From Bacteroidales bacterium (lineage in GTDB: Bacteria > Bacteroidota > Bacteroidia > Bacteroidales > UBA4417), in the NCBI GenBank assembly GCA_016707785.1, contig JADJGZ010000002.1, positions 301,590-365,589 of the forward strand: a stretch of 64,000 nucleotides of DNA, written 5' to 3'. The notes under the pieces are model-generated. The model searched no databases and was not told the origin of the DNA. It saw only the letters and a list, made by a program, of their open reading frames with translations. This document shows positions 45,878-55,560 of this stretch, piece after piece; position 1 is the stretch's first letter; each line of letters begins with the position of its first letter. Made by a program: the position numbers and the translations under genes.

Positions 45878-48800
45878 ATGCAAATATATATATTTAATAG
45901 ATTTGGAAGAACTCTTTTCATTGTGTATATTTATCACTTAATCAGCTATATCTTGTTTATAAGTAGTATCATTCAAGCCCGGTATTCTTCCTGCCATATT
46001 CTTGGGTTTTTATGGCTATTTCTACATTTTAATCTGCAAGCACAGCAACCCTTACGATTCGACCGGATTGGCAGAAATGAAGGGCTCTCTCAGAGTAGTG
46101 TTAACTGCATGGTTCGCGACAGGGATGGATTTATGTGGTTCGGCTCCCAGGATGGGTTGAACCAGTACGATGGCCGGAAATTCCTTGTCTTCCAGCATCA
46201 ACCAGGCGATTCTAACAGTTTATCAAACAATTATGTAGTTTCAATCGCCGAGGATGAACAGGGTTACCTGTGGATGGGAACCATGACCGGAGGCCTTAAC
46301 CGGCTTGATAAAAGAAAAGGTTCCTTTCAGGCTTTCAGGCATCAGGATTCAGTAAATTCCATTTCGGAAAATACAGTGTGGACTGTTATTGCCGATGGTG
46401 AGGGGAACATTTGGTGTGGTACCAGTAAAGGACTAAATTGTTATCATAAAAAAAACAAACGTTTTGACGTCTTCCGACCGGTAAAAGGAGATACCAACAG
46501 CCTTACCACTGATATGGTAGTAAGCCTTTATAAAGATAGTCGGGGACGTATTTGGATCGGGACAGTCGAAGGATTGTGCATGCTCGACAGATCAAAAAAC
46601 CGGTTTACCAGGTTCCATAACCCTTTTGAACAGGAACTCCCCGGGGCTAACCTTATCTGGTCAATTACTGAATCACTTGCCGGAGAAATCATTACTGGGA
46701 CTAATAATGGTGTGTATGTGCTGGATCCTGATCGAAGGAAATATGCACGGATTGCAGGTTCTCCCAAAGATTTGCCATTGGTGGCCTGGTCGGTCACAGC
46801 TCAATATCCGGGGAAAGTATGGGTGGGCTCTGACCGTGGTTTGTTTCAATGCCAGACTGAGGGACAAGGCATTGAAGCCTATCTTCATAACCCGGTAGAC
46901 CCCAATAGCATTTCTGATAACAATATCTGGTGCCTGCTCAAAGATCCATCAGGTTTCTTGTGGGCCGGGACAAACAATGGCATTTCAAAATCAAAATCTT
47001 CATCTGCACATTTTAACCTCATCACCGCAGGAAACCAGAAGCCCAATGTCCTTTCTTCTGCCAAAATCATGGCTATTCTGGAGGATCACAATGGTTACCT
47101 ATGGCTGGGAACGGATGGGGGAGGGCTTAATTGTTTGTCGCCTGACAGAAGCGTTGTGAAAGTCTACAATTCTTCTAACTCTGCTTTGAGAAACGACAAC
47201 ATTTGGGCACTTTCAGAAGATAAAGAAGGGAATATCTTTATAGGGAATTACCAGGGAGGGGTCCACCGATTCGACCGAAAGACCGGCAAAATTAGTGCAT
47301 ATCCCATCGGGCAAAATGGGGCATCAGAACTTGCAAATCCAAGAGTGTTGTGCATGTTATGTGCTAGTGATGGGAAAGTATGGATCGGAACAAGAGGTGG
47401 AGGCTTAAGTTGCCTGAATCCGGTTACCGGTCAGTTTACCATGTATTCAAATGACAAGGCCAATCTTTCAGGATTCCCTTCCAATACTGTGCTTTCATTG
47501 GCTGAAGATGCTATTGGTGGGATATGGGCAGGGACTCATGAAGGTGGACTCGCCTGTTTAAAGCCAGGGGGCCGGCAGTTCCTGGTATTGAAACATGATG
47601 CTGATAATGTCGGAAGCCTTTCAGATAACAATGTCTGGTCTATCAGGTTTGACAAAAAGGGCAGATTATGGGTCGGGACTCAGGGTGGGCTGAATGTGTG
47701 TGAATCGCCCGAAAATCAGTTGGAATTCAGGTATTTTTCTACAAAGGATGGACTAAAGAGCAATACTATTCTTGGCATTCTCGACGATTCTGAAGGAAAT
47801 CTATGGCTAAGCAGCTTTAATGGGATTTCCCGACTCGAAATGAAAACGTTTGAAAAAATGTCGGAAGAGAATCTTAATGACCCATCTTACCTTTTTACCC
47901 ATCCTTTATTCTGTTCTTTCGATACCGATCATGGGCTTCAGGGACTTGAGTTTAACCAGGGAGCAGGTTTTCATGGAGCTTCGGGATTATTGTATTTCGG
48001 AGGGAATAATGGACTTAATTATTTCTCTGAAAAGGATGTGAAGGCCAGTTCTTTTCAACCTCCTGTCAGAATTACTGCAATGAAAATATTCAACAGGGAG
48101 GTGCTGATTATGCAGGGTGACGGAAATGAGCTGGCAGATGATGCTGTAGTTTTTAAAGATAAGAGGAATTATTACCTTCCCGTGAGCATCTCTTACCTGA
48201 GAAAGATTCAGCTCTCTTATCGCGAAAGCGTCATCTCCTTTGAATTTGCAGCTCTCGATTTCTCTAACCCGGGCAAAAATCAGTATGCCTATAAGATGAT
48301 CAACTTTGATGAAGATTGGAATTATGTAGGCCCACAGAACATTGCCACTTACACCAACCTGGATCCCGGAGAGTATACTTTGCTGATCAGAGGAACTAAT
48401 TCGGACGGAATATGGAACCAGCAGGAGACGGTCCTTCAAATCATCATAACCCCGCCTTTCTGGCAGAAAAGCTGGTTTGTTATTTTTGGAATTATAGTAG
48501 TACTTCTGCTTCTCTTCCTGATTATGCATAAAGTTCTGAATTACCAACGTAAGAAAGCAAAACGAGAGAAGGAACTCATCGAACTGCAACTGAAATCAAT
48601 CAAAAGCCAGATAGACCCTCATTTCGCATTCAACGCCCTGAATACCATTGCTGGTTTTATTTATTCTGAACAACCGGATATAACCTATGACTACTTTACA
48701 AGGTTTGCCCATATGGTAAGAAATATTCTGGAAGATAATGAGCAGATTTCCAGAACATTGTCAGAAGAAATTGAATTTGTGAAGAATTACCTGGAGCTGC

Positions 48801-49231
48801 AGAAAATGAGGTTTAAAGATAAATTCGATTATGAGATAATAGTCCATGAATCGATATCTTATCAAACACCAATTCCTAAGATGATTATACAGTCGTATGC
48901 TGAAAATGCCATTAAACATGGGCTCATGCATAAAACATCGGGAGGGATGCTGCATATCAGGATTGATAAAATTGATGACCAGCTGCTTGTCGTAATTGAA
49001 GATAATGGAATAGGAAGGGAGAAGGCTGCACTACTCAATACTGATACTACAAAACAGGGATACAGGATCATGGAGCAAATCCTTGACCTGTATAGTAAAC
49101 TTTATCATACCAAAATTTCCCAATCTGTTATTGACCTGGTGGATGATGCAGGAAATGCCGGAGGTACCCGTGTAATTCTGGAGATGACTTTACCGGTAAG
49201 TAACATGTTTGATATCAATAAAAAATCTTAA
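45878..49231 (+). CDS. Two-component-propeller sensor histidine kinase (LytS type)
   Basis: The 1117-residue sensor has an N-terminal membrane/signal region ending LQAQQ, then two seven-bladed-type propeller halves with repeated WxGT motifs (DGFMWFGSQDGLNQY, GNIWCGTSKGLNCY, GRLWVGTQGGLNV). A Y_Y_Y domain follows (near residue 790, YAYKMINFDEDWNYVG). A transmembrane helix lies near residue 865, and the LytS-type kinase comes after it (SQIDPHFAFNALNTIAG H-box near 910; QSYAENAIKHG N-box; EDNGIGREKA). It senses an envelope signal and phosphorylates the response regulator encoded 3 bases downstream. A TAGATTTG box lies at 45898-45905, inside the N-terminal codons, so the true start may be later (for example GTG at 45923). 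The divergent icmF starts 31 bases away. Confidence 0.92.
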   Translation: MQIYIFNRFGRTLFIVYIYHLISYILFISSIIQARYSSCHILGFLWLFLHFNLQAQQPLRFDRIGRNEGLSQSSVNCMVRDRDGFMWFGSQDGLNQYDGRKFLVFQHQPGDSNSLSNNYVVSIAEDEQGYLWMGTMTGGLNRLDKRKGSFQAFRHQDSVNSISENTVWTVIADGEGNIWCGTSKGLNCYHKKNKRFDVFRPVKGDTNSLTTDMVVSLYKDSRGRIWIGTVEGLCMLDRSKNRFTRFHNPFEQELPGANLIWSITESLAGEIITGTNNGVYVLDPDRRKYARIAGSPKDLPLVAWSVTAQYPGKVWVGSDRGLFQCQTEGQGIEAYLHNPVDPNSISDNNIWCLLKDPSGFLWAGTNNGISKSKSSSAHFNLITAGNQKPNVLSSAKIMAILEDHNGYLWLGTDGGGLNCLSPDRSVVKVYNSSNSALRNDNIWALSEDKEGNIFIGNYQGGVHRFDRKTGKISAYPIGQNGASELANPRVLCMLCASDGKVWIGTRGGGLSCLNPVTGQFTMYSNDKANLSGFPSNTVLSLAEDAIGGIWAGTHEGGLACLKPGGRQFLVLKHDADNVGSLSDNNVWSIRFDKKGRLWVGTQGGLNVCESPENQLEFRYFSTKDGLKSNTILGILDDSEGNLWLSSFNGISRLEMKTFEKMSEENLNDPSYLFTHPLFCSFDTDHGLQGLEFNQGAGFHGASGLLYFGGNNGLNYFSEKDVKASSFQPPVRITAMKIFNREVLIMQGDGNELADDAVVFKDKRNYYLPVSISYLRKIQLSYRESVISFEFAALDFSNPGKNQYAYKMINFDEDWNYVGPQNIATYTNLDPGEYTLLIRGTNSDGIWNQQETVLQIIITPPFWQKSWFVIFGIIVVLLLLFLIMHKVLNYQRKKAKREKELIELQLKSIKSQIDPHFAFNALNTIAGFIYSEQPDITYDYFTRFAHMVRNILEDNEQISRTLSEEIEFVKNYLELQKMRFKDKFDYEIIVHESISYQTPIPKMIIQSYAENAIKHGLMHKTSGGMLHIRIDKIDDQLLVVIEDNGIGREKAALLNTDTTKQGYRIMEQILDLYSKLYHTKISQSVIDLVDDAGNAGGTRVILEMTLPVSNMFDINKKS

Positions 49232-49233
49232 TC

Positions 49234-50010
49234 ATGCAGGATAATGATATAAATCCCCGATCCATCAAGGTATTAATTGTTGATGATGAAGAAGAGGCCA
49301 GGAATCTGCTCGAAAGGCTACTCTATCGTATTCCTGATATTTGTGTAGTCGGCAAGGCTGCATCGGCAGATGAAGCACTTGAAATGATGGTCAGCACTTT
49401 GCCGGAACTAGTGTTTCTTGATATTCAGATGCCTGAGAGGAACGGATTTCAATTGATTGATTACTTTAAAAAGCTCATGTTAAATGCTAAAGTGGTCTTC
49501 GTCACAGCCCACGCCGAATTTGCTATCAACGCCATGAAAGTTTCAGCTTTCGATTATCTGCTTAAACCCGTACTGATGGAGCAACTCACCGAGACAATTC
49601 TAAGGTATAAAGCTGAGCGGATGCAAACAGCAAACGAAAGAAAGGGTGAACAACCACAGCAAAGGATATCAAGGCCCTGCAAAATCAAATTCAATACCCG
49701 CACAGGATATATCCTCGTATTGCCGGATGAGGTTATGTATTGTGAGGCAGATGTAAACTATACCCATATCTACTTAGGGAAGGACAATAAGGAAACCATC
49801 ACAGTAAACCTTGGACGGGTTGAAGAAATCTTTGCCCCATATTCATTCTACAGAATCAGCAGATCTATCCTGATCAATCAGCAGTATCTTTCAAAAGCCG
49901 ACCGCCAGAAAAAGCAATGTTTACTGGTTAAGGATGGAGAGCGCGTTTTCCTGGAAATACCCCCTAATCATATCCGGGAGCTTGAAAAATTGCTCGATGA
50001 AAATAGGTAA
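49234..50010 (+). CDS. LytTR-family response regulator
   Basis: The 258-residue protein has a receiver domain (LIVDDEEEARNLLERLL, phosphorylated aspartate in LVFLDIQMPERNG near residue 66, then HAEFAINAMKVSAFDYLLKP). A C-terminal LytTR DNA-binding domain has GYILVLPDEVMYCEADVNYTHIYL and RISRSILINQQYL. It is immediately downstream of the sensor gene (2 bases after its stop), so they form one two-component system. LytTR regulators bind paired direct repeats upstream of targets. The exported genes that follow (50226 onward) are plausible targets, but I see no convincing repeat pair. Confidence 0.94.
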   Translation: MQDNDINPRSIKVLIVDDEEEARNLLERLLYRIPDICVVGKAASADEALEMMVSTLPELVFLDIQMPERNGFQLIDYFKKLMLNAKVVFVTAHAEFAINAMKVSAFDYLLKPVLMEQLTETILRYKAERMQTANERKGEQPQQRISRPCKIKFNTRTGYILVLPDEVMYCEADVNYTHIYLGKDNKETITVNLGRVEEIFAPYSFYRISRSILINQQYLSKADRQKKQCLLVKDGERVFLEIPPNHIRELEKLLDENR

Positions 50011-50225
50011 TGCTCTTCTCTCCTTTACAATCTAAGAATTTCAAAAAATCAAGCTACCCTTCATCATTCGTATGTAAGGATTCGCCATGAATTTTGGTTG
50101 ATTCATTCAATAAGCTGGCAAACAGTTGATTGCGTTTTTATTTTGATACAACTTTGTAAGCTGGAAAGCAGTTCTGCAAAGGGGCTTTCAAAGTAAATCA
50201 TATCGATCAACCTAATATCCTGCTT

Positions 50226-51497
50226 ATGAAAACCGCAACTATTTTCTTATTGTCATTTGTCCTATGGGCTGTCATTCCTGCTAATGGCCAAATTGGGTCA
50301 GAATATTTTGACCATCATTTTACTGAAGGATGGCAAATTATTCCAAGTGGAGTAGATGAGAACCTTCTTTCTGTACATTTTGCCAGTAGTTCTTCTGGTT
50401 ATATCGGAGGCGCTCTCAACCGTTGTTTGAAAAGCTCAAATGGCGGACTGAACTGGTCAGCAGTTCCAGTTCCCTCCTATGCTGATTTTAATTCAGTCTG
50501 GGCAGCTTCTTCCGACCATGCTTATCTCGGAGGATGGGATTCTGTTTATTCGACCCAAAATGGTGGGTTGTCATGGCAAGCAGCCTATACTCAAACAATT
50601 AATTATGCAATCCATGATTTGCAATTCATTAGCCCCGACAATGGTTTTGCATTTATGACCTGGGCGCAAATGGCGAAAACTACTGATGGTGGAAATAGCT
50701 GGTCATTGGCAGCTGGAGCTGGTTTCACAGCATGGGACTTTTTTAGCGGATTTATGCTCGATCAAAACACAGGGTATGCTGTTGGCGATAACCAGGTTCT
50801 CTGTAAGACCACTGATGGAGGAGATAATTTCCAGGTTTATGAATGGAATGGCTACTTAGATTTTACCGGGATCAGGATTTGGGGTGTTTATGCAAACTCG
50901 GATATGAATGCAGTAGCTGTTGCAGATTCTGGTGTTATATTCCGCACAACTGATGGCGGGAACTACTGGAGCAGGAGTTCCATCGCCGGAACGGAAGATA
51001 ACCTTATGGACATCTGCTTTATAAATGCCAATACAGGATACATCGTTGGTTCCAATGGAAAAGTATTCAAGACGACAGATGGGGGGGAGAACTGGATTCA
51101 GGAACCATCGGTGACTGATAACCAGCTGAATGCAGTTTTCTTTATCTCTGAAACCCTTGGCTGGGCTGTTGGCGATTTTGGGACTATCCTCAGATTCGAA
51201 GGGACTAATAGCGCCGGAGATAAGAGTCGCCAGGAATTCGCCGCAAAACTCACGATTTCACCTAATCCCGTTGAGAAAGACTCTTATGTTACTTTCACCC
51301 TAAAGGAAGCTAAAAATGTGAGAGTTGAAGTGCGTGATGCAACAGGACGGGTTGTCTCTGTTGTATCTGATGGCCTTCTTTCCAAAGGCGATCATTCTAT
51401 TTTGCTGAACCTTGGAACATTAAAGAATGGTATCTATTTATGCCACCTCTCTTCACGGTGTGATAGCATTTGTAAGCCTTTTGTCCTTTCCAGATAA
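50226..51497 (+). CDS. T9SS-exported Ycf48/BNR-type propeller protein
   Basis: The 423-residue protein has a signal peptide (TIFLLSFVLWAVIPANGQ). Residues ~30-325 are six or so blades with the repeated pattern TTDGGxxW (for example KTTDGGNSWSLAA, RTTDGGNYWSRSS, KTTDGGENWIQEP), as in the Ycf48/BNR-like photosynthesis-assembly propellers widely found in Bacteroidota surface proteins. The C-terminal ~80 residues (LTISPNPVEKDSYVTFTLK, ATGRVV, LKNGIYLCHLS) are a T9SS type A sorting domain. It is the first of four exported proteins after the sensor/regulator pair. Role unknown. Confidence 0.9.
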   Translation: MKTATIFLLSFVLWAVIPANGQIGSEYFDHHFTEGWQIIPSGVDENLLSVHFASSSSGYIGGALNRCLKSSNGGLNWSAVPVPSYADFNSVWAASSDHAYLGGWDSVYSTQNGGLSWQAAYTQTINYAIHDLQFISPDNGFAFMTWAQMAKTTDGGNSWSLAAGAGFTAWDFFSGFMLDQNTGYAVGDNQVLCKTTDGGDNFQVYEWNGYLDFTGIRIWGVYANSDMNAVAVADSGVIFRTTDGGNYWSRSSIAGTEDNLMDICFINANTGYIVGSNGKVFKTTDGGENWIQEPSVTDNQLNAVFFISETLGWAVGDFGTILRFEGTNSAGDKSRQEFAAKLTISPNPVEKDSYVTFTLKEAKNVRVEVRDATGRVVSVVSDGLLSKGDHSILLNLGTLKNGIYLCHLSSRCDSICKPFVLSR

Positions 51498-51568
51498 AAC
51501 ATAACATATTAGTAGTCAAGATATTAATAAACCTAAATTACACATGGTAACCCAATATAAATCGGAAA

Positions 51569-52132
51569 ATGAAAACAAATACCTTTTTCAAAAGAGTGGC
51601 TTCAGCAGTATTGTTAACAATGGTTATGCTATATGTGAAGGAGTCAAGCTGTCAGGTTACTTTAAGTATCCTTCCTGTTAACACAACGGCCGTCAATGCC
51701 AGTATTCTGAATGTACATCAATGGCAGAATGTTTCATTACAGATGCAGGATCATTTTGTAGGACAATTGACAAGCATTGGCAAAATAAGCAAACTGTCGC
51801 GAGAGCATATCCTTTTACTGCTTAAGGAAATGCCTGCACCTGATCCCGAAAGCCTTTCAGCGGAAGCTTATAAAATCATCAGTAAGAAAGAAAACCTTCA
51901 TTACCTGCTGAAATGTTCCATAGAGTCTATTCAAATGGTTGACAAAAATGTTGTGGCTCCTATTAAAATCATCATCATCGAAGGCAATAACGGGAAGGTT
52001 TTTTGGGAAAAATCAGTCAAAATCAACAAACTGGTATCCAATCCTGTCCTAAGTGAGCATATCCTTTTAAGTGAGGTTTTCCAACCTTCTATCGCAGATG
52101 TTTCGAATGAGATAAAGGCTCTGAAATACTGA
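51569..52132 (+). CDS. Exported protein of unknown function
   Basis: The 187-residue protein begins with a signal segment (VASAVLLTMVMLYVKESSCQ); the cysteine is not in a clear lipobox. The body has two halves: MNVHQWQ-like and VGQLTSIGKISKLSREHILLLLKEMPA, then KNVVAPIKIIIIEGNNGKVFWEKSV. The layout faintly recalls small CsgG/LpoB-like domains (a conserved IGKISKLSREHI region), but I do not recognise the family. It is 71 bases after the propeller gene and 38 bases before the PQQ-type lipoprotein gene, so all are likely one transcript. Confidence 0.65.
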   Translation: MKTNTFFKRVASAVLLTMVMLYVKESSCQVTLSILPVNTTAVNASILNVHQWQNVSLQMQDHFVGQLTSIGKISKLSREHILLLLKEMPAPDPESLSAEAYKIISKKENLHYLLKCSIESIQMVDKNVVAPIKIIIIEGNNGKVFWEKSVKINKLVSNPVLSEHILLSEVFQPSIADVSNEIKALKY

Positions 52133-52170
52133 TTCAATTCTGTTATTCTAAACTTTTTTATACATAGCAA

Positions 52171-53301
52171 ATGAAAACTAAAACACTACAATACAGGAAC
52201 ATCCTCCTTATGTTATTTTGCTGTCTTGTCGTTTTTACCACCGGTTGTAAAAAGGACGAAGATGGCAGTAAAACAAAAACGCCTCTATGGGTTTACAATG
52301 CCGGTGCCGACCCCTATCAATCAAAACCCTGTGTATCAGGAGATAATGTGGTCTTTTACGCTTCTGATGAAAATGTTGATGATGGAGTCTTTCTTTATTG
52401 TGTTAACCGGAATACCGGGAATCTCATCTGGAAAGCATTCGATAGCCTGGCCTTTGGTGCGGTGAGTCCTGTAATTTATAACAACCTTATAATCTCAGGA
52501 GGAGCGAATCCACATGCGTTAAACCTGAATAATGGAAATCGGGTTTGGAGATATATTGACCCTGACTATCTTCCTATTGAATACTCCTTGTATAACAACC
52601 CACTATTGGTAGGTGATGCGGTCTATTTTGCCGGTATGTTAGGTGTTTCAAAACATTCTGCAACCAGCGGAGGAAGGGTTTGGAAAACTGTAAACGATGA
52701 AACATGGACTAATTTGCGAAACTCAAGGCTTGTTCACAAAAGTGGTAAACTTTACTTTGGTAAAACCGGACCATTTACAATAACTTCCTTTATTGAAAGC
52801 TCTGGACTGATTGAATGGTTCGAGACATTTGAATCAGCTTTTGCCAATTTCCCTGCAGTTACTGATAATGAAATTTATATCGGGGTACAGGATGCCAATG
52901 TCAATACCAAAACGCTTCGTTGCCTGAATTTATCAGACCGGTCGGAAAAATGGGGTGTTAAACTTGGTACAATCTGGTCAGATATTGTTGTTGAGGGAAA
53001 TAAGGTATATGCCATTGGAATGTCAACCATTCACTGCCGTTCTACTACTGATGGATCAGCAATATGGCATTATGAAATGCGTGCCGGTGCGGTGAGTGAA
53101 CCCTTGGTGGTTGGTAACAAGCTGATTGTCGGCTATGGCAAGGGACTGCTGTGTTTCAATGCGACCTCGGGCGATATTCTCTGGGAATTCAATTCGGAAA
53201 GTAACGGAAAGGCTTACGGTTTCACCAGTCCAACCCTTGATGGTGACCGATTCTATGTTTCCTGCTCTGATGGAAATGTATATTGCTTTAGTGTAGATTA
53301 A
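52171..53301 (+). CDS. PQQ-type beta-propeller lipoprotein
   Basis: The 376-residue protein starts with a lipoprotein signal (LLMLFCCLVVFTTGCKKDED, lipid cysteine near residue 26). The rest is a PQQ-like propeller of repeated units such as NTGNLIWKAFDS, NNGNRVWRYIDP and ATSGDILWEFNSE. These folds often bind pyrroloquinoline quinone or simply act as scaffolds, and no quinoprotein catalytic residues are evident. It belongs to the run of exported proteins after the LytTR regulator, and its product would be outer-membrane anchored. Confidence 0.88.
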   Translation: MKTKTLQYRNILLMLFCCLVVFTTGCKKDEDGSKTKTPLWVYNAGADPYQSKPCVSGDNVVFYASDENVDDGVFLYCVNRNTGNLIWKAFDSLAFGAVSPVIYNNLIISGGANPHALNLNNGNRVWRYIDPDYLPIEYSLYNNPLLVGDAVYFAGMLGVSKHSATSGGRVWKTVNDETWTNLRNSRLVHKSGKLYFGKTGPFTITSFIESSGLIEWFETFESAFANFPAVTDNEIYIGVQDANVNTKTLRCLNLSDRSEKWGVKLGTIWSDIVVEGNKVYAIGMSTIHCRSTTDGSAIWHYEMRAGAVSEPLVVGNKLIVGYGKGLLCFNATSGDILWEFNSESNGKAYGFTSPTLDGDRFYVSCSDGNVYCFSVD

Positions 53302-53320
53302 TCATTCAAAACTTAATATT

Positions 53321-53938
53321 ATGAAGAAATATATTCAATTAAGCGGACTGTTCATTGTTGTTGCCGCATGCCTTTATGTGGTATTAGCCACCTCCTGCAA
53401 GAAAGACGAAGAAGATACAAGCGATGATATATTCTGGAATGAAAACTGGCTGCTGGGAACCTGGGAAGGTACAACGCCAGTAACAGGAGATCCTTTGTTT
53501 GATAGTAAAAAAATAAAAATCGTTTTCGAGGAGGTAGTTTTAAAAGCTGTAGACACCGTACCCAATAACACTGCAAAATCATGGTACTATAGTGGTGTAT
53601 TTACATGGGATGTTGATGGAACATATCCCTGGACCATGCGATTCTATCACAATTCCTACCCTGCCGGGCTTGTAACTATTGGCTGGCAGAGCATGTCGAT
53701 GCTCCAGGCCAATGTTACCGTTAACAACATTTCGCTGAGGGTGGGTGATACCGTTTCCCTTGATCCTAACCGGGAAATGGACTTCGATCTCGACTGGGGG
53801 CCTTACAACGATTTTACACGGGAAGTTCCTACCTATCTTGATTTTTATGGTGATATCGAAATATATCAGGGGGGTAATTACTTTGAAGCAGACTACCCTC
53901 CTACAGAAGGTGCGATGATACGGTTAACAAAAAAATAA
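53321..53938 (+). CDS. Lipoprotein of unknown function
   Basis: The 205-residue protein has a lipoprotein signal (GLFIVVAACLYVVLATSCKKDE, lipid cysteine near residue 26). The mature part is rich in W, Y and D (WYYSGVFTWDVDG, MDFDLDWGPYND), suggesting a lipocalin-like or carbohydrate-type beta barrel. It is 19 bases after the propeller lipoprotein gene and ends before a strong terminator. It is probably the last gene of the exported set. Confidence 0.75.
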   Translation: MKKYIQLSGLFIVVAACLYVVLATSCKKDEEDTSDDIFWNENWLLGTWEGTTPVTGDPLFDSKKIKIVFEEVVLKAVDTVPNNTAKSWYYSGVFTWDVDGTYPWTMRFYHNSYPAGLVTIGWQSMSMLQANVTVNNISLRVGDTVSLDPNREMDFDLDWGPYNDFTREVPTYLDFYGDIEIYQGGNYFEADYPPTEGAMIRLTKK

Positions 53939-53966
53939 CTCTTCTTATAACTGGTGGTAGAATGAT

Positions 53967-53998
53967 GGAGGCTGTCCCTAAAAGTAGGGGCAGCCTCC
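53967..53998. terminator. Convergent terminator
   Basis: A 13-bp stem GGAGGCTGTCCCT / AGGGGCAGCCTCC with one wobble pair and a 6-base loop lies between the end of the exported-protein run (53938) and the PspC gene stop (54017). It can stop transcripts from both sides. Confidence 0.8.
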
Positions 53999-54016
53999 TG
54001 ATTTTATCGAAAAGTG

Positions 54017-55558
54017 TTAATTAGCCTGGGTGGAATCTGGTTCTACCGGCCTGACGGGCTTAAGTCCCATGCTAGTCATAATATATTTCCCTCCGGAATT
54101 TGACCAGTCGACAAAATCCCTGTTGTTACAGAACCAGAAAAAATTGTCATCCATATTCACAACTGTGTTTTCTGGTATACCAAGAATAATTTCCATAGTT
54201 TGGTGGTGCATTCCCTCTGATTTCGGGAAAGTGAAAAAGGGTAACAACGTTAGTAATGTATCTTTTATAGTATAGGAATACCTAATGTTCTCAAGATAAT
54301 TCGCCGCTATATGCTGCCTGAAAGCTGTGGCTTCCTTTATACTTGAAAGAAAGAGGCTGTCGTTTGTGGGTCTCAGGCTTACTTTTATCTTGCCTAATAC
54401 CTGTTGCTTGTATATTTCAATATCATTGCCTTCCAATGGTTTCCAGTATTGTTCAGGGTTATCTGGTGCCATTGAAAGATGAATCAACTTCTGATTATAG
54501 GGAAATGCTTCCACTTTTGAGTCACTTGCTGTTTCAAGAGTACTTCTTGAATATTGATAAATAGCCCCTCCTCCACAAATCAGTCCGGCCACGATGAGCA
54601 GTCCGAAGACTCCAAAGACCTGCCATTGCACAGGCGGCCACTTGAGAAGCAATCGAAGCCCAAGGTAAATCAGCATTCCTGCCAGTCCAAGAGCAACTAG
54701 CCCAATGGCAATATAAGCCAGCCAAAGAATAGATGGACCCGGCATTAGCCATGAAAACAGGTTGGCAACTGTTGTATTTTCAAAGAAATATTGCCCGGTA
54801 TTCATGGGCTCCCTGATGATATAGATAAGACTAAGCCCTACAAACATCCCTAAAACCAGCAGGAGTAAAAAGGCGCCCGAAGCAAGCCGAAGCAGTTGCA
54901 GGATCAGCCTGAAAACATGCGTCACAATCTCCGTGAGAAAACGAAGGAATTTGCCTAAGGACCGTAGCAGGGAATTACTGGTCTTTTTGATGCCTGATCC
55001 CGCTGACAACACTTCTTCCCTTAAGGTGTCGATATTAATCAGCCTGCGCTGCATCTCAAGCCTTTCAGAAGTGGTTCGGGCAGGAGGGATGATAAGCCAC
55101 AGGATGACATAAATTATAGCTCCAACAGCATAAAGGAAGGTAAAAAGCACGAACAGAATGCGTACCCATGTGGGATCTATTTTAAAATAGGCGCCAATCC
55201 CGGCAGCAACACCACCAATAAGCCGATTATCAGGGTCACGGAATAACTTGCCACTCGATTTTCCGTCAAAACTCCTGTAACGGCTTTCAGCTTCCTGTCC
55301 CGACAACTGATCGGGTTCTCCCATACTGTTAATTACTTCATTGATTAAAGATAATGTAATAATGGAGTTTCCTGCCGATACTTTCTGTTCCAGCAATTCA
55401 GCGATCCTTCCTTCTATGTCTCCCAATATCTCTTCACATCCCTGATCAGCAGAAAAATGCCGCCTGAGGTTCGCCAGGTAGTTATTAAGGCGCTCATAAG
55501 CATCATCATCGATGTTAAATACCCGCCCTCCTATGTTGACTGAAAAATTCTTCTTCAT
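54017..55558 (-). CDS. PspC-domain membrane protein with large C-terminal extension
   Basis: The 513-residue protein has a cytoplasmic N-terminal part (~105 residues), then a PspC domain (DPDNRLIGGVAAGIGAYFK, residues ~108-160, with one membrane helix). A region of four or more further membrane helices (~210-340) and an extracytoplasmic C-terminal domain follow. It starts 2 bases after the PadR gene stop, so they are one operon. PspC-type proteins anchor envelope-stress responses. The PadR partner likely controls it. This layout is common in Bacteroidota. Confidence 0.88.
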   Translation of the reverse strand: MKKNFSVNIGGRVFNIDDDAYERLNNYLANLRRHFSADQGCEEILGDIEGRIAELLEQKVSAGNSIITLSLINEVINSMGEPDQLSGQEAESRYRSFDGKSSGKLFRDPDNRLIGGVAAGIGAYFKIDPTWVRILFVLFTFLYAVGAIIYVILWLIIPPARTTSERLEMQRRLINIDTLREEVLSAGSGIKKTSNSLLRSLGKFLRFLTEIVTHVFRLILQLLRLASGAFLLLLVLGMFVGLSLIYIIREPMNTGQYFFENTTVANLFSWLMPGPSILWLAYIAIGLVALGLAGMLIYLGLRLLLKWPPVQWQVFGVFGLLIVAGLICGGGAIYQYSRSTLETASDSKVEAFPYNQKLIHLSMAPDNPEQYWKPLEGNDIEIYKQQVLGKIKVSLRPTNDSLFLSSIKEATAFRQHIAANYLENIRYSYTIKDTLLTLLPFFTFPKSEGMHHQTMEIILGIPENTVVNMDDNFFWFCNNRDFVDWSNSGGKYIMTSMGLKPVRPVEPDSTQAN

Positions 55559-55560
55559 GG

